A stretch of DNA of 23,334 nt. It comes from Planctomycetota bacterium. Its GTDB lineage: Bacteria; Planctomycetota; Planctomycetia; Pirellulales; Lacipirellulaceae. Position 1 is the stretch's first letter. Every line of letters begins with the position of its first letter. The stretch is from positions 1 through 23,334 of the forward strand of contig JAADIN010000246.1 of NCBI GenBank assembly GCA_013151315.1, in the 5' to 3' direction. The position numbers and the translations under genes are program-made. This document shows, piece after piece, positions 1 through 7,532 of this stretch. The notes beneath the pieces were generated by a model. It did not search any database. It saw nothing but the letters and a program-made list of their open reading frames with translations, and was not told the origin of the DNA.

Positions 1-618
1 CGAATAGAGCTTCATCCGCAACCGATCGGCCGATCGGTGCCAGCGCGCGTCGGCCGGGTCGCAGCAAAACCATTGGTGCCGCGGCCAGTTGAGAGGATGG
101 ATGTGTAGTGTTGCCGTATCTTGTCGGGCCTCTTCGGCATCGCGGTACATGGCCGAGAGCACAGAGTCGCCCTCTTCGATGCGAATCTGAAAATCGATTG
201 CCGGAAAAACGGCGGCCGCGACGGGAAACTGATTGGGATATTTGTACGCCAACCGCAAAACGCCCTGGCCACCCATGCTCGGGCCCAGCAGGGCCATCCG
301 GGGCGGCTCGCACTGCCAATGCTCGGCAATCCATGGCACGATATGCTCGAGCACAAACCGTTCACCCGTGATTTTCGGGTCGAACCGCTCACAAATCCGA
401 TCGACCCACCAGCTATGCTCCGCCTTCGGAGCGATCACCCGAAGCCCATGCCGCTCGAACTGCTCAACAATCGGCGCATGGAATTCTAGCCGGCCTGCTT
501 GCAGGCCGTGAAGAAAGAGCACCGTATAGCCGTGCTCCGACGGCGTGGTTGGCTCGAAGAGATGGCACTTGTGCCCAGCAATTTCGATAGTCGACCATTG
601 TTCAGAGTTGTTTGTCAT
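1..618 (-). CDS. alpha/beta-hydrolase, putative esterase (partial, C-terminus outside window)
   Basis: Reading the minus strand from the ATG at 618-616 gives 206 codons with no stop before the window edge, so the C-terminal part is missing. The protein has a beta-strand followed by an oxyanion-type FLHG (residues 35-38) and a nucleophile elbow GPSMGG with the likely catalytic serine at residue 114, followed by an amphipathic helix and a hydrophobic strand (VAAAVFPAID). This is the layout of the alpha/beta-hydrolase fold, and the region around the elbow resembles the putative-esterase group that includes S-formylglutathione hydrolase-like enzymes. The acid and histidine of the triad would lie past the window edge. 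No signal peptide is seen, so it is probably cytoplasmic. Substrate is unknown. It is divergent from the glycosyltransferase gene at 808, with a repeat-bearing spacer between them. Confidence 0.8.
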   Translation of the reverse strand, partial: MTNNSEQWSTIEIAGHKCHLFEPTTPSEHGYTVLFLHGLQAGRLEFHAPIVEQFERHGLRVIAPKAEHSWWVDRICERFDPKITGERFVLEHIVPWIAEHWQCEPPRMALLGPSMGGQGVLRLAYKYPNQFPVAAAVFPAIDFQIRIEEGDSVLSAMYRDAEEARQDTATLHIHPLNWPRHQWFCCDPADARWHRSADRLRMKLYS

Positions 619-635
619 AAGAGATTTTTGAAGGC

Positions 636-664
636 CTCCGGCGATCTGTCAGATCGCGGCTATT
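636..664. repeat. 29-nt palindromic repeat, copy A
   Basis: This stretch is identical to 3239-3267. It is centred on the palindrome CGATCTG-T-CAGATCG (642-656), which extends by one more GC pair. A decayed partial copy of its right half follows (GATCGCCGCTAT at about 670-681). It sits just upstream of the esterase start. Confidence 0.75.
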
Positions 665-737
665 TCGTTGGATCGCCGCTATCTGCTAAAAGCCGTTTCT
701 AAATTTCGCTTGGAGAGCTAAAATGCAAACCCTTACC

Positions 738-785
738 TAGTGCTTTGACGTCTCGCATCTTAATTTTTGTCATGACAAAGCACTA
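738..785. repeat. 48-nt mini-element with 10-bp perfect terminal inverted repeats
   Basis: TAGTGCTTTG (738-747) and CAAAGCACTA (776-785) are exact reverse complements separated by 28 nt. The same termini, slightly diverged, bound the larger element at 7321-7475. It lies 22 nt before the glycosyltransferase start, so it could also fold in that mRNA's leader or act as a terminator-like hairpin. Confidence 0.6.
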
Positions 786-807
786 ATATCCTACTTGATG
801 TTCCGCC

Positions 808-1866
808 ATGAGCCAGCCGCGACAGATATTGCACCTGATTTCTTCGCTGGACGGCTATGGCCAGTCGAAGCAGTTGCGGCAGCTTGTCGAGCGACAAGCT
901 GCCGAGGGTTGCCAAGTGCGGATCGTGGCACTGACGGCTAGCTTTCGGGAGCGACTGCTTTGCGAACGGGCCGGTGCCGTATGTCGCGTGCTCCTGCAGC
1001 GTTGGCAATACGATCCGATTGTCGCCTATCGGCTTGCAAGAGAACTGCGCCAGCCGCACGACCTGTTGCACGTGTGGGGGCTTGCTGCACTGCGGTACGC
1101 AAACTTTGCCCGTCCTGCCACGACCGCTGCGCCTTGCATTGCAACGCTTGCCCAACTTCCTCCGAAGCCTTTGATTGCTTCGGCCGATCGTTTTGTGTTC
1201 GCCAGTCCTCAGAAACATTCGAACAAGCAAACCGTCGTGATTCCGCCTGGCGTAGGGGCACCCACCTCAGATTCTTTGCCACACGACGAATTTCTCGAGC
1301 TCCTTTCGCTGCCAGCCGACGCACGAATCGTCGGCATGGCGGGGCAGTTGACCCGAGGCCGAGGTCTCGAGGAAGCCATTTGGTGTTTTGAACTCGTGAG
1401 GACCTTGGACGAGCGGGCCCGATTGCTCATTTTCGGCTCGGGGCCCGATCGGCATCGACTCGAGCGATTTTCGCGCTTGGCAAGCGAACCGAGTGCGATC
1501 CGATTTCTCGGCTACCAAGAGAATTTGGAACGCTGGCTACCTCACGTCGAGGTGTTTTGGCAGCTCGGCAGCGAACCGCCGCCGCTGGCCGCGCTCGAGG
1601 CGATGGCCTCGCAAGTGCCCGTTGTCGCGACCGACGTGCAGGCCCATCGCCAGATCATCGAGGCAGGCCGCACCGGATTTTTGTTCCCCGTCGCGAGCCG
1701 AGCCATCTGCGCCCGGCACACGATGCGACTCCTCAAGGACCCAGAAATCGCGTCCACGACGGCCAAGGCAGCCGCCGAAGAGGTTTCCCGCCGTTTTTCG
1801 CGAGAATCGTTCTTTCGTAGCTACAAAGAGCTCTACAACCGGCTCGCCTGCGAGCCGAGGCCGTAA
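808..1866 (+). CDS. glycosyltransferase, family GT4-like
   Basis: A 352-residue protein with the two-Rossmann-domain pattern of GT-B enzymes. The C-terminal half carries the hallmarks of the family: a GQLTRGRGLEEAI segment, LLIFGSGPDRHRLE, an IRFLGYQENLERWLP strand, and the EX7E nucleotide-sugar site with Glu256 and Glu264 (SEPPPLAALEAMA) followed by PVVATDVQAHRQII. Such enzymes move a sugar from an activated donor to an acceptor, usually in polysaccharide, glycolipid or glycogen-type synthesis. The N-terminal glycine-rich loop is weak (SSLDGYGQSKQL), so the acceptor cannot be guessed. No signal peptide or membrane segment is apparent. The ATG at 808 has no strong ribosome binding site, but no better start is seen. 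glgC follows in the same direction after 137 nt, so the two may be co-transcribed. Confidence 0.85.
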   Translation: MSQPRQILHLISSLDGYGQSKQLRQLVERQAAEGCQVRIVALTASFRERLLCERAGAVCRVLLQRWQYDPIVAYRLARELRQPHDLLHVWGLAALRYANFARPATTAAPCIATLAQLPPKPLIASADRFVFASPQKHSNKQTVVIPPGVGAPTSDSLPHDEFLELLSLPADARIVGMAGQLTRGRGLEEAIWCFELVRTLDERARLLIFGSGPDRHRLERFSRLASEPSAIRFLGYQENLERWLPHVEVFWQLGSEPPPLAALEAMASQVPVVATDVQAHRQIIEAGRTGFLFPVASRAICARHTMRLLKDPEIASTTAKAAAEEVSRRFSRESFFRSYKELYNRLACEPRP

Positions 1867-2003
1867 GGCCTCGGAGAAGCTGCTATACCCACCCCTGTTT
1901 CCTGCCACTAGAATCAGCGTTCGTTAGCGGTCGCGGCCCCGCGGTCCTCAAACCAAAACGCACCGACCCCCCCAACGCATTGGCACCCAGAGAAACCAAC
2001 ACG

Positions 2004-3232
2004 ATGAAAGACGTTTTGGCAGTCGTCCTCGCAGGCGGCAAAGGATCGAGACTCGAGCCGCTCACGCGCGACCGAGCAAAACCGGCGGTCCCCTTCGGCG
2101 GGATTTATCGCATCGTCGACTTCACCCTCTCGAACTGTATCAACAGCGGCATTCGCAAGATATTGGTACTCACGCAGTACAAGGCGATGAGTCTCGATCG
2201 TCACATCAATGCCGGTTGGCGACATCTGCTCTGCCGCGAGCTGGGCGAGTTCATCGACATCGTGCCCCCGCAACAACGGATCGACGAGCAGTGGTATCAG
2301 GGCACCGCCGATGCGGTCTAATTTACACGCTCGAAAAAGAACGCCCCGACTATGTCGTCATTCTGGCCGGCGATCATATTTACAAGATGGATTACAGCAA
2401 AATGGTCGCCCACCACAAAGCAACCCAGGCCGACCTGACGATCGCAGCGTTGCGTGTCGGCGTCGAGGAAGCGCGCGACTTTGGCGTGATGCAGACCAAC
2501 GAAGAGGGCCGAGTGATCGGCTTTGAAGAAAAATCCCCCACGCCGCGTACCCTGCCCGGCGACGATCAACACTGCCTTGCCTCGATGGGGATTTACGTCT
2601 TCAACGCCGCATTTTTGTTCGACCAACTCTGCCAGGATGCGACGCTGCCCGACAGTGCTCACGACTTTGGTCGAAATATCATTCCGTCGATCATCGAGTC
2701 GCATCGCTTGATGGCGTTTCCGTTTGAAGACGAGAATTCCAAGGCCGACGCCTACTGGCGCGACGTGGGTACGCTGGATGCGTACTACGAGGCCAACATC
2801 GAGCTGACCAATGTGCAGCCGCTGCTGAATCTCTACGACTATCGCTGGCCCGTGCGGACCGACCAGCCCAACCTTCCGCCGCCCAAATTTGTTTTCGACG
2901 AAGAAGGCCGCCGGGGCGCTGCCCACGATAGCATCATCGCCGCCGGGACGATCATCTCGGGCGGCACGGTGGCTGGCAGCATCGTCGGCCCGCAAGTGCG
3001 CATCGAAGAACGGGCCGAGGTGAGCGATTCGATTCTCTTTAGCGGCGTGCGCGTCGGCAGCGGAGCCATCGTTCGCCGAGCGATCATCGACAAAGACGTT
3101 GACATCCCCGATGGCGCGCAAGTGGGAGTCGACCTCGACCTCGATCGTCGTCGAGGCTTTGCCGTCACTGAAAAGGGCGTCGTTGTGGTGCCGAAAGTCG
3201 AAGGCTCTGAAGAACTGTTTGCGAGAAAGTAA
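2004..3232 (+). CDS. glgC: glucose-1-phosphate adenylyltransferase (ADP-glucose pyrophosphorylase), frameshifted
   Basis: GlgC makes ADP-glucose from ATP and glucose-1-phosphate, the committed step of bacterial glycogen synthesis. The N-terminal part (2004-2321) shows the nucleotide-binding loop AGGKGSRL (residues 10-17), RAKPAVPFGG (24-33) and the conserved GTADAV. Translation then hits a TAA at 2319-2321. The protein continues one frame over from about 2321 with IYTLEKERPDYVVILAGDHIY, followed by the C-terminal left-handed beta-helix hexapeptide region. The family normally reads GTADAVYQNIY here, and loss of exactly 7 nt (about two residues plus one nucleotide) would explain the break; the repaired gene would be about 411 residues, a normal length. 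As written, the gene is broken. The GTG/ATG-less upstream TTG at 1980 is less likely than the ATG at 2004. Confidence 0.85.
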
Positions 3233-3238
3233 AGGAGA

Positions 3239-3287
3239 CTCCGGCGATCTGTCAGATCGCGGCTATTGCCTGTCAGGTCGCGGCTAT
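3239..3287. repeat. 29-nt palindromic repeat, copy B plus partial second copy
   Basis: Bases 3239-3267 repeat 636-664 exactly. A second shortened copy follows directly (CTGTCAGGTCGCGGCTATT from about 3270), with one mismatch to the first. The element fills the gap between the convergent ends of glgC and the minus-strand gene, and its second copy supplies the stop codon (TAG, 3286-3284) of the latter. It may act as a two-way terminator, though the hairpin has no clear U-tract on the plus side. Confidence 0.75.
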
Positions 3288-4645
3288 TTTTTCCTCGAGG
3301 CGGTCTTGGCGATCGGTCTTGGAACCAGCTCCAGCGTCTCGATGATCTGTCGATCGGCGTCGGCAAACCGTTCGATTTGCGATTGCTCTAAAGTCACGGA
3401 AAGCGAAACGCGCGGCAGGCCGTCGCCTGCGAGGAGATAGTAACGCCACTGTACGGGAACCTCTTCGAACTTGCCGAGCGCGATGATTCCCAGGCAATCG
3501 TGGCCATGGGCCGTTTTCCACTGCGTCGATGCCGTCACACTTTCCAAATGGTCGCCGAGCGACTCGCGGATGTCGCGCTCAAACTGCTCGAGAGTCGTTT
3601 GACGGCCTGCCGAGCGAGCCGGCAGAGTGCTCACGTTGCAATGAGCTGTCAAGTCGCCCTCTTGCAGACAACGCAACGAAAGCAAGTCGCGTTGCTCGGC
3701 TGTGACATACCAAGCCGTATCGTGCAGGAAACGAAATCCGAGCTCCTGGGCGTCGTAGAGCAGCTTGTGCTCAAGCGGCTTGGATACCTCGCTGACTTTC
3801 TGAACCAGTTTTTTGTCGAAGCTCGTTTTGCCCGACGTCGGCCCGACGACGAGTCGTACTTTGGCCACCACATCCAGGCCGGGGACGACCTCGCCGGCGG
3901 CTCGCTTCTCTTGAACTGCCATATTGAATTTCGTAATTCGCCGGCGCTGCTGATGGAACAAGTAAGCGGCCCGGAGCTGAATCTCGGTCGATGCTCCGTC
4001 GATCGTTCCATGCACCGTGCCCGCCATGCGGATTTGAACTTGGTGATGGGCCTGACCGATGATCACACTCGAGACCTCGCAGACAGCCACGTGGTCCATG
4101 CCCAGCAAAGCGCCCAGGACGGCCTTGTCGTGGTCCCAGTTCTCTCCTTCGGCCACTTCGCGGCCCGGAAGCAAACGGTCGATCGCCAAACTGCTGCCGG
4201 TCACGTTTACCAAATCGTACTGCTCCCGAGTCAGCGGACCCGCAATGCCAGCCAACGAAGCTTGGCCATCACGCAGCTCGGCGACCAGGATGCGCTGCTC
4301 GGCGGGCAGGGTTCGCTCAATGCGGTTTTTCTGGACTCCAATCGTGGCCGAGGCGGTTTGGTAGTTTCTGAGCGACCGAGCGATTTCGGCCGGATCGGCA
4401 GACCAGGCGACGATCTGCTGGTGGTAGCTCAAGCGGCCGGTCACGCTCACAGGAAGCCGCTTGGTCTCGGTATCCCCACGAAAAAGCATCTCGCCACCCA
4501 CTTCCAGGTCAAGCGACACGCTTGCCGTTTCGCCTGCGGAGAGGAGCGACTGGAGCAGGTACTTTTTCAGTTCTGCGCCCGAGCTGATAGCAGCAGTCGA
4601 GGCGACGGCAAACAGCGCCATGGTGAACCAAGCTATTACACGCAT
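3284..4645 (-). CDS. exported protein of unknown function
   Basis: A 453-residue protein that I do not recognise. It begins with a clear Sec signal peptide (MRVIAWFTMALFAVASTAAISSGA, shown here by residues 1-24: positive start, hydrophobic core, small residues before the cut). The mature part is beta-rich and soluble-looking, with no membrane segment. Only about two or three cysteines are present, and no known catalytic motif is visible. The repeated mention of VAKVRLVVGPTSGKTSFDKK-like and EVPVQWRYYLLAGDG-like strands suggests lipocalin- or beta-sandwich-type folding, but that is a guess. The start is backed by GAGG 9 nt upstream of the ATG. It is convergent with glgC and divergent from the sigma factor gene. 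A long antisense reading frame (3500-4765 plus) overlaps it, but has no signal peptide or family likeness. Confidence 0.75.
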   Translation of the reverse strand: MRVIAWFTMALFAVASTAAISSGAELKKYLLQSLLSAGETASVSLDLEVGGEMLFRGDTETKRLPVSVTGRLSYHQQIVAWSADPAEIARSLRNYQTASATIGVQKNRIERTLPAEQRILVAELRDGQASLAGIAGPLTREQYDLVNVTGSSLAIDRLLPGREVAEGENWDHDKAVLGALLGMDHVAVCEVSSVIIGQAHHQVQIRMAGTVHGTIDGASTEIQLRAAYLFHQQRRRITKFNMAVQEKRAAGEVVPGLDVVAKVRLVVGPTSGKTSFDKKLVQKVSEVSKPLEHKLLYDAQELGFRFLHDTAWYVTAEQRDLLSLRCLQEGDLTAHCNVSTLPARSAGRQTTLEQFERDIRESLGDHLESVTASTQWKTAHGHDCLGIIALGKFEEVPVQWRYYLLAGDGLPRVSLSVTLEQSQIERFADADRQIIETLELVPRPIAKTASRKK

Positions 4646-4676
4646 AAACTTGCGCCTCAGTGTTATAGGGATCAGT

Positions 4677-4720
4677 GTTCAGGGATCGAAGTTCAGGGAT
4701 CGAAAGTTCAGAGAATCGAA
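4677..4720. repeat. tandem repeat, three units of 14-15 nt
   Basis: Three head-to-tail units start with GTTCAG and end with ATCGAA: 4677-4690, 4691-4705 and 4706-4720. A decayed half-unit precedes them (AGGGATCA at about 4667-4674). It lies about 30 nt upstream of the start of the minus-strand exported protein gene. Confidence 0.8.
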
Positions 4721-4902
4721 GTCAGGCCAAAAATCGTCCGGATAGGGGCGTCATCGTCCGGCTAGCAGTGGACAGTTCAGTGGAAAACGCTCGAGATTGC
4801 CCAGTTTCGACAAACCGACTCGGTCTGGCTTGACGATTGCCGTCGGAGCGTTTTGCGCACAAAATTACGGAAAATACTCATGGAATCACATAAGTCGTTT
4901 GG

Positions 4903-4917
4903 CATAAACGGTTTATG
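4903..4917. promoter_or_regulatory. perfect 15-nt palindrome, possible operator
   Basis: CATAAAC-G-GTTTATG is a perfect 7+1+7 palindrome in an otherwise unstructured A/T-rich stretch, about 256 nt upstream of the sigma factor start and 258 nt upstream of the divergent gene's start. The size and symmetry fit a dimeric repressor site, but a short hairpin is equally possible. Confidence 0.35.
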
Positions 4918-5050
4918 TTCCATTGCAAGCATCATTCTCGTGGCTAGGATTGATTTTCGGTGAACTTTCTATCGACCTTAAGCCACTAATCTGCGTACAA
5001 CCGTTAGCCATAGCAGGGCTAGCAGTGGCTGCGGCGATGTCAAGTTTTGG

Positions 5051-5078
5051 TTAGGGCCGTCCAGCGGGACGGATAAAC
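5051..5078 (+). repeat. TTAG-led hairpin repeat, copy 1
   Basis: TTAGGG is followed by the stem CCGTCC (5057-5062), the loop AGCG and GGACGG (5067-5072), then ATAAAC. Related copies lie at 12573, 12621, 14369 and 18909. It is about 95 nt upstream of the sigma factor start, in the same orientation as the gene. Confidence 0.7.
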
Positions 5079-5173
5079 ATCCAACAATTGAGTTTTGCGG
5101 ACGTGGGCGGAAGGAGTCGCACGGAACACCACGCCAGCTCATCAGAGGAATTTCATTGGAGAAGAGGTGGACC

Positions 5174-6838
5174 ATGCATCAAGAATACAAAAATCCCGTT
5201 TTGCGTTGGTTAAGCGACCGGCAGCGACAGCAGACCTCTCGCGAGGCCATGCTGACCCAGATCGAAGTCGCCGAGGGGCTCATTGCTTCGCTGGATAGCA
5301 AGCGCAGCTACGCAGCTGCGGAAGTTGTCTCTCAGATCGCTGGCGAGCCGCTCCCCGACGCGGGCAATCGCAAGATTCCCGGCGACGAGCTGCTCCACGA
5401 TTTGCGACTTTTTGTCGAGGAAATTTCCGACGTGGCCGAGCTTCGAGCCGACGCGATGGGCGAGCAGGTTTTTACAGTCGATCAACTGGCGAAGCAGTTC
5501 AATGTTTCGACCAAGACGATCTCGCGCTGGCGAGCCCTCGGGCTGGTGAGCCGCCGGCTGGTGTTCGATGGCCGCAAGCGAGTCGGGTTCTTGCAAAGCA
5601 GTGTGAATCGGTTTGTCAAAAACAACTCCGACCGAGTCGAACGAGGCTCGCGGTTTAGCCAGCTCACCGAGGGGCAGCGGGACGAGTATATCGATTCGGC
5701 CAAGCAAATGGCTGACGCCGGCAGCGGGCAGGCTGAAATTTCGCGCCAACTGGCCCAACGAACGGGTCGCAGCATCGAGACGATTCGCACCACCCTCCGG
5801 CAGCACGACCTCGAGAACCCCGAGACGGCCATTTTCCCGACCGACAACGGACCCTTGACCGACCAGCAGAAAAAGAACATTTTTCGCTCGTATCGCCGAG
5901 GGGTGACGGTCGAAAAACTGTGTCAAGATTACCATCGCACCAAGACGACCGTTTATCGAGTGATCAGTGAAATGCGCGCCCAGCGCATTGCGGAGCTTCC
6001 GCTCGACTATATGGACAACCCACGATTCTCGCGCAAAGGTGCCGACAAGGCGTGCCTAGGGCCGATGCCCGAGAAAGAAGTTGCGACCCGAAAACCGCGC
6101 CGGCCCTCGGGATTGCCCCCCTATTTGGCAAGCCTGTACGAGATGGCTCTGCTTACCCGAGAGCAGGAACAGCACCTGTTTCGCAAGTACAACTATCTCA
6201 AGTTCAAAGCCGCCAAATTGCGAGACCAACTCGATCCCGAGCAACCCAAAGCGGTGGTGATGGACCAGATCGAAGAGGCCCATCAGCAGGCGGTCGAGAT
6301 CAAAAATCAGATCGTCCGTTGCAATCTGCGACTGGTCGTTTCGATCGCCAAGCGGCATGTGACGCCCGATCAAAACTTCTTCGAGCTGGTCAGCGATGGC
6401 AATGTGTCGCTGCTTCGCGCCATCGAAAAATTTGATTTCGCGCGTGGCAACAAGTTCAGCACCTATGGCAGTTGGGCCATTATGAAGAACTTTGCTCGCA
6501 CGATTCCTGGCGAGTATCGCCAGCGCGATCGCTTTCGCACCAGCCACGACGAACTATTCGCTGCGACGCAAGAGCCGCGAGGCAATCCGACGGTCGAAGA
6601 AACCATGCAGCAAGATCGTCTCTCCAAAATCAATCGGGTGCTCAAGCGGCTCGACGACCGCGAGCGACAGATTATCGTGGGTCGATTTGGATTAGACCAT
6701 TCCCACGAGCCTCGCACGCTCAAGGAGGTCGGTGCCGAACTTGGAGTGACCAAAGAGCGGATCCGCCAGATCGAGGCTCGGGCGCTGACCAAGCTCCGCT
6801 TGGCGGCGCAGGAAGAAAAAATCGTCCTGGAGATGTAA
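5174..6838 (+). CDS. sigma-70 family RNA polymerase sigma factor with multi-HTH N-terminus
   Basis: A 554-residue sigma factor that would direct core polymerase (rpoB/rpoC in this window) to promoters. The N-terminal part holds a MerR-like helix-turn-helix (about 98-148: VFTVDQLAKQFNVSTKTISRW) and two further HTH-like segments (about 176-212 and 228-268). Then come region 1.2 (313-350, LPPYLASLYEMALLTREQEQ), region 2 (376-445, NLRLVVSIAKRH through DGNVSLLRAIEKFDFARGNKFSTY) and region 4 (486-542, with LKEVGAELGVTKERIRQIEARA). Region 3 is almost absent: only about 40 residues join regions 2 and 4. The -10 reading helix is SWAIMKN where RpoD has TWWIRQA. The ATG at 5174 has AGAGGTGG just upstream; an in-frame TTG at 5156 is less likely. 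A terminator follows the gene. It may be a planctomycete housekeeping-type or specialised sigma; I cannot decide from sequence alone. Confidence 0.85.
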   Translation: MHQEYKNPVLRWLSDRQRQQTSREAMLTQIEVAEGLIASLDSKRSYAAAEVVSQIAGEPLPDAGNRKIPGDELLHDLRLFVEEISDVAELRADAMGEQVFTVDQLAKQFNVSTKTISRWRALGLVSRRLVFDGRKRVGFLQSSVNRFVKNNSDRVERGSRFSQLTEGQRDEYIDSAKQMADAGSGQAEISRQLAQRTGRSIETIRTTLRQHDLENPETAIFPTDNGPLTDQQKKNIFRSYRRGVTVEKLCQDYHRTKTTVYRVISEMRAQRIAELPLDYMDNPRFSRKGADKACLGPMPEKEVATRKPRRPSGLPPYLASLYEMALLTREQEQHLFRKYNYLKFKAAKLRDQLDPEQPKAVVMDQIEEAHQQAVEIKNQIVRCNLRLVVSIAKRHVTPDQNFFELVSDGNVSLLRAIEKFDFARGNKFSTYGSWAIMKNFARTIPGEYRQRDRFRTSHDELFAATQEPRGNPTVEETMQQDRLSKINRVLKRLDDRERQIIVGRFGLDHSHEPRTLKEVGAELGVTKERIRQIEARALTKLRLAAQEEKIVLEM

Positions 6839-6874
6839 CTCATTGCACTTCAAGGGGTTAGCATTGGGGAAAGG

Positions 6875-6905
6875 AGCCGCTGCCCAAGAAAAGGCGGCTT
6901 TTTTT
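6875..6905 (+). terminator. rho-independent terminator after the sigma factor
   Basis: AGCCGC (6875-6880, allowing the first A) pairs with GCGGCT (6894-6899) across a 13-nt loop and runs straight into seven T residues (6899-6905). It begins 36 nt after the sigma factor stop codon. Confidence 0.75.
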
Positions 6906-7016
6906 CGACGAAGGCGTGCTATTTCCTTGCGATTTTTCCACCCAAGCCTTATAAGAGAAGTAGGGCCTAAAGTATTGCAGGTCTTCTCTCGTCTGCGGAA
7001 TTGCTGGGAAATGCTA

Positions 7017-7319
7017 ATGACTTTTCGAAATCTTTTCTTTCTCTTCGTGGCTTTAGCCTCTCTCGTATTCTTTTTCTCTTCCTCAGTAAGCCAGGTTCAG
7101 GCGGTTGATATTAGCGACCCCGCATCCGTCGATCCGTTTGAGACGAGCTCTGTGGACGCTTGGCAGCTTGAGGCAGAGGGCTCTGGCATACTCACCTCTC
7201 CGCAGATGCGCGGTAAAACCTTCCAGGCCATTCCTGAGCCTGCCACCATCGTGTTGGGTGGAATGGCGTGGGTCTTGGCGAGCTTCATGCGTGCCAATCG
7301 CTCTAGAAGAAGTGTCTAA
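7017..7319 (+). CDS. very small PEP-CTERM sorting-domain protein
   Basis: A 100-residue exported protein. Residues 1-29 form a signal peptide with a long Phe/Leu-rich core ending in QVQA. The C-terminus has the PEP-CTERM layout: the Pro-Glu-Pro motif at 73-75 (IPEPATIVLGG), a hydrophobic segment, then a basic tail (RANRSRRSV). In this system an exosortase recognises the tail at the inner membrane and processes the protein on its way to the cell surface or matrix. Only about 45 residues lie between signal and tail, rich in Ser, Asp and Glu, with no recognisable domain. The ATG at 7017 or 7011 is the likely start; the open frame extends upstream to 6843 but crosses the terminator. A weak ribosome binding site (GGGAA) precedes it. 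Confidence 0.7.
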   Translation: MTFRNLFFLFVALASLVFFFSSSVSQVQAVDISDPASVDPFETSSVDAWQLEAEGSGILTSPQMRGKTFQAIPEPATIVLGGMAWVLASFMRANRSRRSV

Positions 7320-7320
7320 C

Positions 7321-7475
7321 TAGAGCTTTGACACAGCTAAAAATTGGGATAAGGTGTGAGCCGCAACGCGCTAGCGTCGGGTCTAGGGGCATACCGCTAC
7401 GCAACCCGCGGCTCCGCTTCCACCCGAGGCTAGCGCCTACGGCTCACCCTAAAATTAAGCGGTGACAATGCACTA
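7321..7475. repeat. 155-nt MITE-like palindromic element with nested hairpin
   Basis: The outer ends TAGAGCTTTGACAC (7321-7334) and GTGACAATGCACTA (7462-7475) are inverted repeats matching at 11 of 14 positions, and are close to the ends of the 738-785 element. Nested inside, GTGAGCCG..GCGCTAGCGTCGGGT (7356-7381) pairs imperfectly with ACCCGAGGCTAGCGC..CGGCTCAC (7422-7447). The element starts 2 nt after the stop codon of the small PEP-CTERM gene. No transposase gene is present in the window. Confidence 0.7.
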
Positions 7476-7532
7476 GGCACTTATCTTGCCCTGACAGCCG
7501 TTGCCGAGCCCCAGCGCTCGTAAATTCCAGCT

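Larger units (their letters stand above)
4646..5173. other. 528-nt divergent intergenic region
   Basis: No convincing gene is found here. It separates the divergent exported protein and sigma factor genes, so it should hold promoters for both. It contains a 14/15-nt tandem repeat (4677-4720), a 15-nt perfect palindrome (4903-4917) and a TTAG-led hairpin (5051-5078). GCTAGCAGTGG occurs twice (about 4761 and 5028). I could not single out a promoter with confidence. Confidence 0.6.

Noticed and set aside
2318..3121. 267-residue minus-strand frame over glgC
   Set aside because: glgC is recognisable on the plus strand throughout; this is a shadow rich in His, Asp and Arg typical of such frames.
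3500..4765. 421-residue plus-strand frame over the exported protein gene
   Set aside because: The minus-strand frame has a clear signal peptide and ribosome binding site; the plus-strand product has odd composition and no recognisable features.
7321..7475. CRISPR-like repeat or attachment site
   Set aside because: There is a single palindromic element without regularly spaced repeats, and no integrase, cas gene or tRNA overlap nearby.
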